From: Desulfosarcina alkanivorans
Lineage (GTDB): Bacteria; Desulfobacterota; Desulfobacteria; Desulfobacterales; Desulfosarcinaceae
Direction of reading: 5' to 3'
DNA length: 64,000 bases
Assembly (NCBI RefSeq): GCF_009688945.1
Contig: NZ_AP021874.1
Span: 1,860,001-1,924,000, forward strand
A program made the translations under genes and the position numbers. Below the pieces are notes generated by a model. It was not told the origin of the DNA and did not search any database. It saw nothing but the letters and a program-made list of their open reading frames with translations. Within the stretch, counting starts at the first letter, position 1. Each line of letters starts with the position of its first letter. Positions 38,001 to 46,304 of this stretch are shown piece after piece.

Positions 38001-38265
38001 CGGATGCATCCGGGGAGGGGACACGCTGAGCCGCATCGATACCCGGCAGTTTGTCCTGCTGATCACCGATTCGGCGGACGGCGACCACGGCGCCGTGCTG
38101 AAGCGGATTCGACAGGCAGCCAACCGTATCCGGCGGGCCGATGCCGGCGAGAAGCCCTTTTCCATCCACCTGTCCACCACCACCGTCCCCCATGAACCGG
38201 CCACGGACGGGGACCAGATTCTCGAATGCACCCTGGCCTGCTTTGAATCCCGGTCCCACGACTGA
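35074..38265 (+). CDS. RND/MMPL-type membrane protein with cAMP-binding and degenerate GGDEF domains
   Basis: A 1063-residue fusion. Residues 1-760 are an RND-superfamily protein: two repeats, each with one helix, a large periplasmic domain and five helices, with the sterol-sensing-like segments typical of MMPL/HpnN-type exporters. Residues about 770-890 are a cyclic-nucleotide-binding domain; its phosphate cassette GELGLLRSAPRSATVVA has the Glu, Arg and Ser that bind cAMP in CRP. Residues about 915-1060 resemble a GGDEF domain (DDLTRLCNRKGF) but the active-site loop reads RIDTRQF, so diguanylate synthesis is unlikely. The start is TTG 35074 with AGGGAG 9 bases upstream; the longer open frame overlaps the cyclase gene. 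The substrate is unknown, possibly a lipid. Confidence 0.88.
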   Translation: MAFNSLNRIFHRLSTDDCFGWIVRRRVFVLVVIGALTLFFLSAIPRLVFNTSIYDMVIEDIDETRQYQAFKEVFGSEEIIRVVISCRDVFGAAAFRQISLVAETLRRIEGVRRTISLPDIKKAVDLSGTWSLETFRNRVADVPLLRNNLLSDDHGTTLVTLVLADGADHDRVIARVQQTIDRAGTDLALYQMGMPVISQALAVFTERDFFRLPPITFLVVALILFLLFRNGRDVLLPLACVSLALVWTLGFIAMTGLALSILTMIVPVFLIAVGTAYCLHIVSEYRHRTVRAPSPEAATLATFRTIAFPTVLAAGTTVLGLGSLFVSRIVAIKTFALFACGGMTSFVVIVLTFLPAALSLMPLRKPEKRAGRRPPTIVQRLIDVIVSLNLDHRRITLPLFAALVLVCIIGMLRLKVETNPVGYFRQDAQVRRHFDDIHQRLSGSFPVNVMMTHGEEDYFQRIEAIEALQRFQTFAQTLPGVDKAVSFSEYLKLVNYASNRYEPADYRLPTESFEVRMLVNSYRMMLGQDMLDAFMAPDFSRTNIVLFTNIASSGDFLRLRDRIMDHVRTGYPHEIAWDVTGFGIVISASSQQLTNGQIKSLSLTMAMVFAVMFMLFLSWKVALIAIAPNLFPIVVNFGIMGWLGIELSMATSLIASVAIGLAVDDTIHYLVRFNREFKTDLDPQRALRTTLNHMGRPIIFTSVTIGVGFAILIVSGFKPTAVFGAMMAITMFSALVGDLILLPSLMQYVELVTLWDLARIRMGKDPGLEIPLFHGLSRTEMHSILMAGTLKKVTAGQVLFQKGDPSDTMYAVISGRFEIIDFETSDGPGVSHGIQKHINFARKGDILGELGLLRSAPRSATVVATDAGELLPVNWNVIRRLQWLYPPTALKFFNNLLTILCDRVENLTHCIANESLVDDLTRLCNRKGFCGILEREVRRAARTGQPLTLCRIDVEFENNHHRNKNNVLRQLGTALAGCIRGGDTLSRIDTRQFVLLITDSADGDHGAVLKRIRQAANRIRRADAGEKPFSIHLSTTTVPHEPATDGDQILECTLACFESRSHD

Positions 38266-38366
38266 ACGCCGCCGTCTTCGCCCCCACAATTGAGGTTTCA
38301 ATTCAAGTCCGGTTTGGTTATAAGAGCGACGTGACCTAACCTTTGGATCGAAAGGACCTCCTCCCC

Positions 38367-39629
38367 GTGACCCTTGAAGCACCCGAGCATACCGATATCC
38401 TGGTGGTGGGCGGCGGCGTGATCGGCCTGGCCTGCGCCTATTACCTGGCGCGGTCCGGACGATCGGTCCGCATCATCGAACAGGAAACCATGGGTGCCGG
38501 CGCCTCCCACGGCAACTGCGGCCTGCTCTTCATCAGCGATCTGCCGCCCCTGTGCTCCCCCGGCGCCGTCACCCAGGAACTGATCCGCACCCTTCGGGGG
38601 ACCTCGCCCCTGTACATCAGGCCCCGGCCGGATCCGTCCCTGGCCTTGTGGCTGCTGCGGTTTGCCGCCAAATGCACCCGGGCACACCGGGACCACGCCA
38701 TCCGGGCGCGGGATGACATCCTGCGGATTTCCGGGGAATTGTTTACCGATCTTTTGACGGACGAAGCCCTGGCCTGCGAATTCGAACAGCGCGGCGTTCT
38801 CATGGCCTTTACCGATCCGTCAACCAGGGACGGCTACGAAAAAACCAATCGCCTGCTCGAACCCTTCGGGCTGGCGGCGACCTATTGCGACCGCCGGACG
38901 ATCCGGCAGATCGAGCCGGCCTTGAACGACCGGGTCTGCGGCGGCTGGCACCATCGGGCGGACAGCCATTTGCGACCGGAGCGGCTCATGTCAGCCTGGA
39001 CACGGGCCGCCCGAAAACACGGTGTACGGATCAATGAAGGCTGCCGCCTGAAACGATTCGACACCCGCAGCGGAGCGGTCATCGGCGCCCGGACGACCCG
39101 CGGCCGGTTCACGGCCGACCGCTTCATCCTGGCCGCCGGTGCCTGGACCGTGGCCATCGGGCGCCATCTGGGGGTCCGCATCCCCGTGCAGCCGGGCAAA
39201 GGATACAGCATTACCATGGATCGACCGGCTGTCTGCCCCCGGATCCCCTGCTATATGGTCGAACGCAACGTCGTCGTCACACCGTGGCGAAGCGGCTACC
39301 GCCTGGGCGGCACCATGGAGTTTTCCGGCTTCGACAGTCGACTGGACGAAAGGCGTCTGTCCAACCTGGAAACATCGGCGGCCCTTTACCTGCGGACACC
39401 GGTGGGCCGGCGGGTGACGGAACGCTGGACGGGCCTGCGCCCCATGAGCGTGGACGACCTGCCCATCATCGATCGCATGCCCAACAGCGACAACCTGTTC
39501 GTCGCCACGGGCCACGGCATGCTGGGGCTGACCACAGCCACAGCAACCGGCCGGCTGATCACGGACATGGTTCTTGGCCGTCAACCGTCCTTTGACCCCA
39601 CGCCTTTTTCAATCAATCGATTCGCATGA
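38367..39629 (+). CDS. DadA-like FAD-dependent amino-acid oxidase/dehydrogenase
   Basis: A 420-residue flavoprotein of the D-amino-acid dehydrogenase/glycine oxidase family. It has the dinucleotide fold VVGGGVIGLACAYYLARSG at the N-terminus, GAGASHGNCG soon after, and the C-terminal GLRPMSVDDLPIIDRMP and GHGMLGLTTATATG motifs. It would deaminate an amino acid and feed electrons to the membrane. The start chosen is GTG 38367 with AAAGGA upstream; a TTG 24 bases earlier is possible but overlaps that ribosome-binding site. It follows the RND gene by 101 bp. Confidence 0.9.
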   Translation: MTLEAPEHTDILVVGGGVIGLACAYYLARSGRSVRIIEQETMGAGASHGNCGLLFISDLPPLCSPGAVTQELIRTLRGTSPLYIRPRPDPSLALWLLRFAAKCTRAHRDHAIRARDDILRISGELFTDLLTDEALACEFEQRGVLMAFTDPSTRDGYEKTNRLLEPFGLAATYCDRRTIRQIEPALNDRVCGGWHHRADSHLRPERLMSAWTRAARKHGVRINEGCRLKRFDTRSGAVIGARTTRGRFTADRFILAAGAWTVAIGRHLGVRIPVQPGKGYSITMDRPAVCPRIPCYMVERNVVVTPWRSGYRLGGTMEFSGFDSRLDERRLSNLETSAALYLRTPVGRRVTERWTGLRPMSVDDLPIIDRMPNSDNLFVATGHGMLGLTTATATGRLITDMVLGRQPSFDPTPFSINRFA

Positions 39630-39650
39630 CCCTGAGCCAGGAAACTTGAA

Positions 39651-41885
39651 TTGCCAGTGATCGACCTGCAGGCACTGTATATTTTTCACAGCTTTGCGGC
39701 GGCGGCCATATCCGCCGCCCTGGCCGTCTACCTGATACCCCGCTGGGAGGTCCCTGCCGCCAGATGCCTGCTGCTGCTGGAGGGATCGGTGGCGGCCTGG
39801 TCCTTCTGCTACGGCATGGAGTTCTGGAGCGCCACACTGGCGGGCAAGCTGTGGTGGGTCCGCATGGAATATCTGGGCGCGGCCTGGACGGGCGTGTGTT
39901 ATTTCCGCTTCGCAATGGCCCTTACCGGCCGGATGTCGTGGCTGCAGGGTGCCCGGGGCTGGGCCCTTTTCATTGTCCCGGCGATGACCCTGGCGGCGGT
40001 GTTTACCAATGCGCACCACGACTTGATCTGGTCCCGGGCGTGGATCGAAACGGGCGGCCCGATTCCGGTCATGGCCTACCACCGCGGAACCGGTTTCTGG
40101 ATATTCGTGGCTTACTCCTACGGCCTTCTGGTGGCGGGCACGGCGGCGCTGTTCTACGGATATCTCTTCTCCCGCCATATCGGAAACCGTCACTTCTGGT
40201 TGATTTTCATCGGGATCGCGGCACCATGGACCAGCAACCTTCTCTACCTGCTTGAGTTCGCCCCCATTCGCCATATCGATCTCACGCCGGCCGCCTTCGC
40301 CATCAGCGGTCTGACCTTTTTCTGGGGCACCCTCCGGCAACAGATGCTGGAATTGATTCCCATTGCCAGGGATGCAGTCATTGAGGGCATGCAGGACGCT
40401 GTTTTCGTGCTGGATATCAGGGACCGGGTGATCGATCTGAATTCGTCCGCGCAGCGACTGCTCGCGGAACCAGCGGGAAAGCCGGCCGGCAGGCCGCTTT
40501 CGGTTGTTTTTCCCCAGCTGTCCGCACAGGTGGAACAAAGCCGGACCAGCGGAAGCGACGATCGGGAGGTGTCCATTGCTGGAAAGACCGGAACCCTGCA
40601 TTGGCGCCTGCGGCAATCCCCGATCCACAGCCATGGCGATCGGCTCTGCGGCCGGCTGGTGATCCTGCAGGACATCACCGGGCAAAAAGCGAACGAGGCA
40701 GCGATTCGAGAGAGCGAGGAGAAGTTCCGCAGCATCAGTGCAAGCGCGCTTGACGCCATCATTATGATGGATCCGGAAGGCCGGATCTCCTTCTGGAACC
40801 CGGCGGCGGAGCAGATCTTCGGCTATCGTGAGGATGAAATCCTGGGCAAGGACCTGCACGCGACCCTGGCCCCCGAAGCCTTCCACACCCGATTCAGTGA
40901 GGCCTTTACAGCGTTTCGACGGTCCGGGAGCGGTCAGATGCTGGGCAAAACCGTTGAGATTGAATGCCTTCGCAAAAGCGGCGATGGGTTTCCGGCGGAA
41001 CTGTCCCTGTCTCCCCTGCGGCTGGGCAGTCAGTGGCACACGGTGGGAATCGTCCGCGATATCACCGAACGAAAGAAGACCCAGGAGTATCTGATCCAGA
41101 CCGAAAAGATGTCTTCCCTGGGAGGCCTGGCAGCAGGCATGGCCCATGAAATCAACAATCCCCTGGCCGGCATACTGGCCAATGTCCAGGTGATGCGCAT
41201 GCGCCTGCTCAGCGATCTGCCGGCCAATGTCGCCGCGGCCGATGAAACCGGGGTGGACCTCAACAGGCTGTGGGCCTATATGGGCAAACGGGGCATCCTC
41301 GAAAAAATCGAAGCCATCGACCAGTCCTGCCAGCGGGCGGCCGCCATCGTTCGCAACATGCTGGCCTTTTCGCGCAAAAGCGATGCCGTCCTTTCGGACC
41401 ACGACCTGGCAGAACTGCTTGACCAGACCGTGGACATGGCGGAAAACGATTTTCTGATCAAGAAGCACCAGGACTTCCGCCATATCCGAATCGAGCGGCG
41501 CTACGCCCCGGATATGCCCCGCATCGTCTGCGATGCCGGACAGATCCAGCAGGTGATGCTCAACATCCTGAAAAACGGGGCCCAGGCCATGTGGGGGTCC
41601 GGCGACAGACAGCCCGAACCGAAGTTCATCCTGAGGGTGGACCGCCAGGACGCCTGGGGGTGCATCACCATCACGGACAACGGCCCCGGCATGACGGGGG
41701 AAACCAGAAAGCGGATCTTCGAGCCCTTTTTCACCACCAAACCCACCGGTTCGGGCACCGGCCTGGGCCTCTCGATTGCCTATTTCATCATCACCGAAAA
41801 CCACGCGGGCAGGCTCTTCGTCGAATCCGCACCCGGCCGCGGAACCGCCTTTGTGATCAAACTGCCATTGAAACCGGCGCCGTAA
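39651..41885 (+). CDS. Membrane-bound PAS sensor histidine kinase
   Basis: A 744-residue protein. An N-terminal seven-helix sensor (7TM histidine-kinase type, about 1-220) is followed by two PAS domains (about 245-345 and 355-480), a HisKA dimerisation domain with the phosphorylated His in MAHEINNPLAG, and an HATPase domain with N box ILKNGAQAM, DNGPGM and GTGLGLS. No response regulator is adjacent, so it is an orphan. The start is TTG with AGGA at good spacing; GTG two codons on is an alternative. It lies 21 bp after the DadA-like gene. Confidence 0.93.
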   Translation: MPVIDLQALYIFHSFAAAAISAALAVYLIPRWEVPAARCLLLLEGSVAAWSFCYGMEFWSATLAGKLWWVRMEYLGAAWTGVCYFRFAMALTGRMSWLQGARGWALFIVPAMTLAAVFTNAHHDLIWSRAWIETGGPIPVMAYHRGTGFWIFVAYSYGLLVAGTAALFYGYLFSRHIGNRHFWLIFIGIAAPWTSNLLYLLEFAPIRHIDLTPAAFAISGLTFFWGTLRQQMLELIPIARDAVIEGMQDAVFVLDIRDRVIDLNSSAQRLLAEPAGKPAGRPLSVVFPQLSAQVEQSRTSGSDDREVSIAGKTGTLHWRLRQSPIHSHGDRLCGRLVILQDITGQKANEAAIRESEEKFRSISASALDAIIMMDPEGRISFWNPAAEQIFGYREDEILGKDLHATLAPEAFHTRFSEAFTAFRRSGSGQMLGKTVEIECLRKSGDGFPAELSLSPLRLGSQWHTVGIVRDITERKKTQEYLIQTEKMSSLGGLAAGMAHEINNPLAGILANVQVMRMRLLSDLPANVAAADETGVDLNRLWAYMGKRGILEKIEAIDQSCQRAAAIVRNMLAFSRKSDAVLSDHDLAELLDQTVDMAENDFLIKKHQDFRHIRIERRYAPDMPRIVCDAGQIQQVMLNILKNGAQAMWGSGDRQPEPKFILRVDRQDAWGCITITDNGPGMTGETRKRIFEPFFTTKPTGSGTGLGLSIAYFIITENHAGRLFVESAPGRGTAFVIKLPLKPAP

Positions 41886-42022
41886 TCCAGTAAAGAAAGG
41901 GTCGAGGGGGCCGGGCATCGAAGGACACACCCCGGAACGACGATCGACCACACCCACGTGTAAAGCGTCATCATGCCGGTGGAACATGTTAAGCCAAAAA
42001 ATTGTCCCTCGGCCACCCGTCC

Positions 42023-42046
42023 CCTGGAATCCTGGAATCCTTGACC
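42023..42046. repeat. 8-bp tandem repeat upstream of the acyl-CoA synthetase gene
   Basis: CCTGGAAT twice then CCTTGACC. Same octad family as 31915-31938. Confidence 0.85.
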
Positions 42047-42110
42047 TCTAGCCGCTGCCCGGTCCGTATTCGGGCCGTCCGGCTTACCTGCCGCCCCACA
42101 CAGAGGCACC

Positions 42111-44378
42111 ATGGGTCTTGACCCGATCATACTGAAACAGGTTGAAGAAATTGTTCGCAACGCCCACGAAAAGGGGCGCGACATGCTCTTCGAAGACGAA
42201 GTATACAGCGTGCTGGCCCACCTTGGCATGCGTGTTCCCGCACACGTCGTGGTGCGCAAGGCCGGAGAGATCAGCGCCCGGCTGCTCTCCCGGCTGGGCA
42301 GCGGCAAGGTGGTCATGAAGGTGATGTCTCCGTCGGTCACCCACAAACAGAGCGAGGGCGGTGTGCGCATCGTGGTCAAGGACCCCGAGTTCGTGCGCTA
42401 CACCTTCGACCGCATGATGGCCGCATTCGAAGAAAAAGGAATCCCGGTGGAGGGAATCCTGTTCGTGGAATACGTGGAGTACTCCCAGGACCTGGGCAAC
42501 GAGGTGCTGCTGGGCTTCAGGGAAAGCGAGGCCTTCGGGCCGGTGATCTCCCTTTCCAAGGGGGGCACCGATGCCGAACATTTCGCCCGCTATTTTTCAC
42601 CGCCCAACCTGATCATGGCGCCCATCGACCGCCAGTGGGCCCAGGCGCTGCTCGAATCCACCAGCATCCAGAAAAAATACGTCGCCCAGGGCAACACCGG
42701 CTACATCACCCACATCGTCAACGCCGGGGTGCGCCTCAGCGACCTGGCCGTGGTCTTTTCCACGTACTTCCGGGCCGGCACCGATTTCGTCATCACCGAA
42801 TTCGAAATCAACCCCTGCGTTTTTACGCCCGACGGCAGCTTCATCGCCCTGGACGGTTTCGCCCGATTCCACAAACGGACCGGGTCGGTGCCGGACCTCG
42901 CCGTGGCACCCAAAGAGGCGGTGCGCCCTTTCTTCGAGCCCCGTGGCATCGCCGTCGTGGGCGTCTCCACGTCGGACAGCGGCAAGATGGGCAACATCAT
43001 TGCCGCCAACCTGTTGCGCCTGGGCCGCACCGATGTGCACGCTGTCAATCCCAAAGGCGGCACCATCACCCTGGCGGGCGTAACCCTGCCGGTGGTCCGG
43101 TCGATGGCGGAGATCGACGGCGCCGTGGACCTGGCCATCATCACCGTGCCGGCCGCGGCCACCCTGCCGGTAGTGGAGACCTGCGCCGAGAAAGGGGTCA
43201 GGGCCGTGATCCTCATCCCCGGCGGCTTCAGCGAAATCAAGCGCAACCGCGACCTGGAGGCGCGCATCCTGGAACTGTCCCGGCAGGCCGGGTTCCGGGT
43301 GATCGGTCCCAACTGCCTGGGCATCGTCTATGCCGGCCATGGGGGTGACCCGGGCATCAACACCTTTTTCATCCCCGAAGAAAAGTTCAGCCTCAATCTG
43401 GAAAAAGAGAACAAGGTGGCCATTCTTTCCCAGAGCGGCGCCCTGGGCATCATCGAGATCGACAATCTCAAGAATGCCATCTCCCCCAAAGTGATCGTCA
43501 GCTACGGCAACCAGCTGGACATCGATCCGTGCGACCTGATCGCCTACTTCCAGAACGAGCCCCTGGTCAATGTCATCGGCTGCTACATCGAAGGTTTCAA
43601 ACCCTGGGCCGGGCGCAAATTCTTCAACATCGTGGCCGAGAGCAGCAAGCCGGTGATCGTCTACAAGGCAGGCCGAACGCCGGCGGGGCGCAAAGCCACC
43701 GAATCCCACACGGCGTCCATCGCCGGTGAATATGCCGTGGCCCGGGCCGCCATGAAGCAGGCCGGAGCCATTGTGGCCGATACCATGATCGACCACGGGG
43801 ATTTCATCAAAACCTTCGCCCTGCTCCACGATTTTGCGGTCCACGGCAACCGGGTGGCCATCATCGCCAACGCCGGCTATGAAAAAACCTACGCGGCCGA
43901 CAACCTGGGCGACCTCCGGCTGGCCGACTTCGATGAAAAAACCATGGCGGCGTTAAAGGCCGTCATGCCTCCCATGGTAGAACCGGACCCCCTTCTGGAC
44001 CTGACCCCCATGGCCGACGATGAAATCTTCGAACGCGCCGTGGAGACGGTGCTCCAATCCGCCTCCGTGGACGTCCTGGTCATCTCCATCGTCCCCCAGA
44101 GCACCCTGATCCACACGACGGACGAGGAAATCCGCAACAACCCGGACAACATCGCCGCCCGCATCATCCGCATGGTGCACCGCTACAAAAAGCCCACCCT
44201 GGTATCGGTGTGCGTGGCCTCCCGCGCCGATGCGGTCTACAACGAGCTGGGCCGCACCTTCGACGCGGGCGGCGTGCCCACCTACCTGACGGCCAATCGC
44301 GCCATGCTGTGCCTGAACGCCTTCGTGCGCTACCGGCTCATGCGCCAGACCTGCAGTCTGGGCGACTGGCTGCGATAG
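42111..44378 (+). CDS. ADP-forming acyl-CoA (acetyl-CoA) synthetase, fused subunits
   Basis: A 755-residue protein joining an N-terminal ATP-grasp (beta) domain (about 1-260, KVVMKVMSPSVTHKQSEGGV) to a CoA-binding Rossmann domain and succinyl-CoA-ligase-like (alpha) domains (from about residue 275, FFEPRGIAVVGVSTSDSGKMG). The phosphorylated His is in ATESHTASIAG. The enzyme converts acyl-CoA, ADP and phosphate to acid, CoA and ATP or the reverse. In a sulfate reducer it could activate acetate or conserve energy from acyl-CoA. The beta-first order is the reverse of that in the common fused archaeal/bacterial enzymes. A preceding kinase gene on the same strand may not be related. Confidence 0.92.
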   Translation: MGLDPIILKQVEEIVRNAHEKGRDMLFEDEVYSVLAHLGMRVPAHVVVRKAGEISARLLSRLGSGKVVMKVMSPSVTHKQSEGGVRIVVKDPEFVRYTFDRMMAAFEEKGIPVEGILFVEYVEYSQDLGNEVLLGFRESEAFGPVISLSKGGTDAEHFARYFSPPNLIMAPIDRQWAQALLESTSIQKKYVAQGNTGYITHIVNAGVRLSDLAVVFSTYFRAGTDFVITEFEINPCVFTPDGSFIALDGFARFHKRTGSVPDLAVAPKEAVRPFFEPRGIAVVGVSTSDSGKMGNIIAANLLRLGRTDVHAVNPKGGTITLAGVTLPVVRSMAEIDGAVDLAIITVPAAATLPVVETCAEKGVRAVILIPGGFSEIKRNRDLEARILELSRQAGFRVIGPNCLGIVYAGHGGDPGINTFFIPEEKFSLNLEKENKVAILSQSGALGIIEIDNLKNAISPKVIVSYGNQLDIDPCDLIAYFQNEPLVNVIGCYIEGFKPWAGRKFFNIVAESSKPVIVYKAGRTPAGRKATESHTASIAGEYAVARAAMKQAGAIVADTMIDHGDFIKTFALLHDFAVHGNRVAIIANAGYEKTYAADNLGDLRLADFDEKTMAALKAVMPPMVEPDPLLDLTPMADDEIFERAVETVLQSASVDVLVISIVPQSTLIHTTDEEIRNNPDNIAARIIRMVHRYKKPTLVSVCVASRADAVYNELGRTFDAGGVPTYLTANRAMLCLNAFVRYRLMRQTCSLGDWLR

Positions 44379-44381
44379 GCG

Positions 44382-45329
44382 GTGCCGGTGCCCGGAGGAA
44401 TAAAAAAAGCGCTGACGGCCATCGGTGCCGCGGCCATCGTACTGGCGGTCTTTGGCCTGCTCGGGCGCCTGCTGGCCCCCACGAGCATCCGCGCACGCCT
44501 GGAGGCCAGCCGCAACTGCCGGCTGTGCGACCTGAGCGGTGCGGACCTGCGGGGCGCCGACCTGGCCGGTGCCGATCTCATCGGGGCCATACTGAAAGCC
44601 GCCGATCTGACCGGGGCCGTATTGAGGCAGGCGGACCTGACCAACGCGGACGTCAGGTACGCCATTTTCAAGGACGCCGACCTCAGGGGCGCCACGTGGG
44701 TCAACGGCCAGCCGTGCGGGCCGGATTCAATCGGCAGATGCCTGACGCCGGCAACCGCCGCCCTGATCGCTTCACGGCAGCTTCCCGGCGGCAACCTCAA
44801 AGCCGCCACCCTGGCCTCACTGGATCTGGGGGGGGCGTTTCTGAAGGGGGCGGACCTGGCACGGGCCGATCTTTCCCGGTCCCGCCTGGCCGGTGCCGAC
44901 CTGACGCGCGCCAACCTGACCCGGGCGGTGGCCCGGTATGCGGATTTTGAAAAAAGCCTGATGCGGGAAGTGGATGGCACCGCAGCGGATCTCACCGGCA
45001 GCGACCTGTCCGCCGCTTACCTGAGAAACGCCCTCATGGTCAATGCCGTCCTGACGGATGCCGTCCTGGAAAAGGCGGATCTGCGCCAGGCGGTCCTTCA
45101 CGGCGCCCGTCTCGGCGGTGCCCGCCTGGTCGGTGCGGACCTTTCCGGTGTCAGCCTGAAAATGGCCGACCTGGCCCGGGCGGATTTCTCCGGCGCCAAC
45201 CTGGACGGCGTCAACCTGATCGGCGCCGCCATCGACGGGGCGGTCTTCACCGACGCCTACCTGGTGGGCGCCATCTGGGTCAATGGCAAACGGTGTGCGG
45301 CCGGGTCCATCGGCCGGTGTGTGCAGTAA
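44382..45329 (+). CDS. Pentapeptide-repeat membrane-anchored protein
   Basis: A 315-residue protein with one N-terminal membrane helix (ALTAIGAAAIVLAVFGLLGRLLA) and then two blocks of A(D/N)LxX pentapeptide repeats, which form a right-handed quadrilateral beta-helix. Each block ends in the same Cys-containing cap: WVNGQPCGPDSIGRCL near residue 106 and WVNGKRCAAGSIGRCV at the C-terminus, so the gene looks internally duplicated. The function is unknown. It starts at GTG 44382, three bases after the synthetase stop, so it is probably co-transcribed. The last 500 bases are also open on the opposite strand. Confidence 0.9.
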   Translation: MPVPGGIKKALTAIGAAAIVLAVFGLLGRLLAPTSIRARLEASRNCRLCDLSGADLRGADLAGADLIGAILKAADLTGAVLRQADLTNADVRYAIFKDADLRGATWVNGQPCGPDSIGRCLTPATAALIASRQLPGGNLKAATLASLDLGGAFLKGADLARADLSRSRLAGADLTRANLTRAVARYADFEKSLMREVDGTAADLTGSDLSAAYLRNALMVNAVLTDAVLEKADLRQAVLHGARLGGARLVGADLSGVSLKMADLARADFSGANLDGVNLIGAAIDGAVFTDAYLVGAIWVNGKRCAAGSIGRCVQ

Positions 45330-45698
45330 ACAAGCCCCTCGGATGGGCTGCCATATCTCGATGCGGTGGCCTTCCGGATCGAACAGATAAAACACCCTTG
45401 CGTTCCATGGATGCGGGCTGATCGCTGTCGGCCGAAGCCCGTTTTTTTCCGCATCGTTCCAGGCCGCCCGGACATCTTCCACCTCCAGCGAAAAGGTCAT
45501 TCCCCTGCCGGCTGCGCTCTCGATGGAGGCGCGTCTTTCGTCGGCAACGCTCAGTCTTGAACTTGCGGTCAAGCTGAACTCCACGAACCAGTCCGTGGAG
45601 AAACGGACCGGCAGGTGCAGCCCCTCCCGGTAAAACCGGACCGTTTTCTCCCATTCCCTGCAATAAAGAACCATATTGGTGGTCAGGATTTCAAACAT
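44817..45698 (-). CDS. VOC (glyoxalase-like) protein reading through into antisense of the pentapeptide gene
   Basis: Residues 1-120 from ATG 45698 are a normal VOC-superfamily domain (MFEILTTNMVLYCREWEKTVRFY, then FYLFDPEGHRIEIWQP). Where such proteins end, there is no stop codon; the frame continues for about 170 residues across the opposite strand of the pentapeptide gene, giving a low-complexity Gln/Val/Gly-rich tail. Either the stop was lost or the tail is real. The VOC part alone is well supported; its function (metal-dependent enzyme or small-molecule binding) is not known. Convergent overlap with the pentapeptide gene is about 513 bp. Confidence 0.7.
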   Translation of the reverse strand: MFEILTTNMVLYCREWEKTVRFYREGLHLPVRFSTDWFVEFSLTASSRLSVADERRASIESAAGRGMTFSLEVEDVRAAWNDAEKNGLRPTAISPHPWNARVFYLFDPEGHRIEIWQPIRGACLLHTPADGPGRTPFAIDPDGAHQVGVGEDRPVDGGADQVDAVQVGAGEIRPGQVGHFQADTGKVRTDQAGTAETGAVKDRLAQIRLFQDGIRQDGIDHEGVSQVSGGQVAAGEIRCGAIHFPHQAFFKIRIPGHRPGQVGARQVGTGQAGPGKIGPCQVRPLQKRPPQIQ

Positions 45699-45799
45699 GG
45701 CCGTGCTCCCTGTTCCTGGATGTCGGCTGGCGGCTTCAAGGGCCGGTCCTGCAGAAAAGCCACGGTGGGCACACCCGGGCACCTGACCGGGGTGTTGTA

Positions 45800-46168
45800 T
45801 CACGCCGCAGTCGCCCCGGGCGGGATCTCCGGCGCAAGGGATTCGAAACGCTCGAAGTAGCCGAGCAGGCGGCCGTGGGCGTCGCGCACCGCCACCATGG
45901 AGGCTTTTTCCTTTTGCGCGGTGATCTTCACGAAGACCTCATCTTCACCCTGCTGCAGCCGATGGTAGAGTCGTTTGAGCTGTGCGCAGGAGGCGGGTTG
46001 GTGGCAGGCAAAGATGGATTTGCCGATCAGATCGGCATGCCCGCGTTTTTCGTAGAACCACCTCCTGGCCTTTCGGTTCAGGAAACGGATGATATGATCG
46101 TTGTCAACGAAAACGATGCGGTGGTGGATGCTGTCGAGGATCGCTTGGTATACACTCAGGTCAGGCAC
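45800..46168 (-). CDS. Single PAS-domain protein
   Basis: A 122-residue cytoplasmic protein consisting of one PAS domain (ILDSIHHRIVFVDNDHIIRFLN, then GKSIFACH and a VRDAHGRLLGYFERFE strand). It resembles the PAS module found attached to DUF438/hemerythrin-like sensors. It has no output domain. It is the last-but-one gene downstream of the hcp remnant and may belong to the same redox-stress unit, separated by 136 bp. Confidence 0.82.
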   Translation of the reverse strand: MPDLSVYQAILDSIHHRIVFVDNDHIIRFLNRKARRWFYEKRGHADLIGKSIFACHQPASCAQLKRLYHRLQQGEDEVFVKITAQKEKASMVAVRDAHGRLLGYFERFESLAPEIPPGATAA

Positions 46169-46304
46169 GGCGGCTCCTTTGCTGTGGAAACGATGTGGCC
46201 CGGTGCCGTTGAAATGGTGGGCGGGGAACCGGGCCGCATCGATCGTTCACGGAAAACGATGCCTGGATATCACGAATTCGCCTGCGGGCAAACCCTTCAC
46301 GCGC

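Noticed and set aside
39609..41987. Minus-strand open frame of about 790 codons opposite the histidine kinase
   Set aside because: Shadow of the kinase gene; the sense protein has full catalytic motifs.
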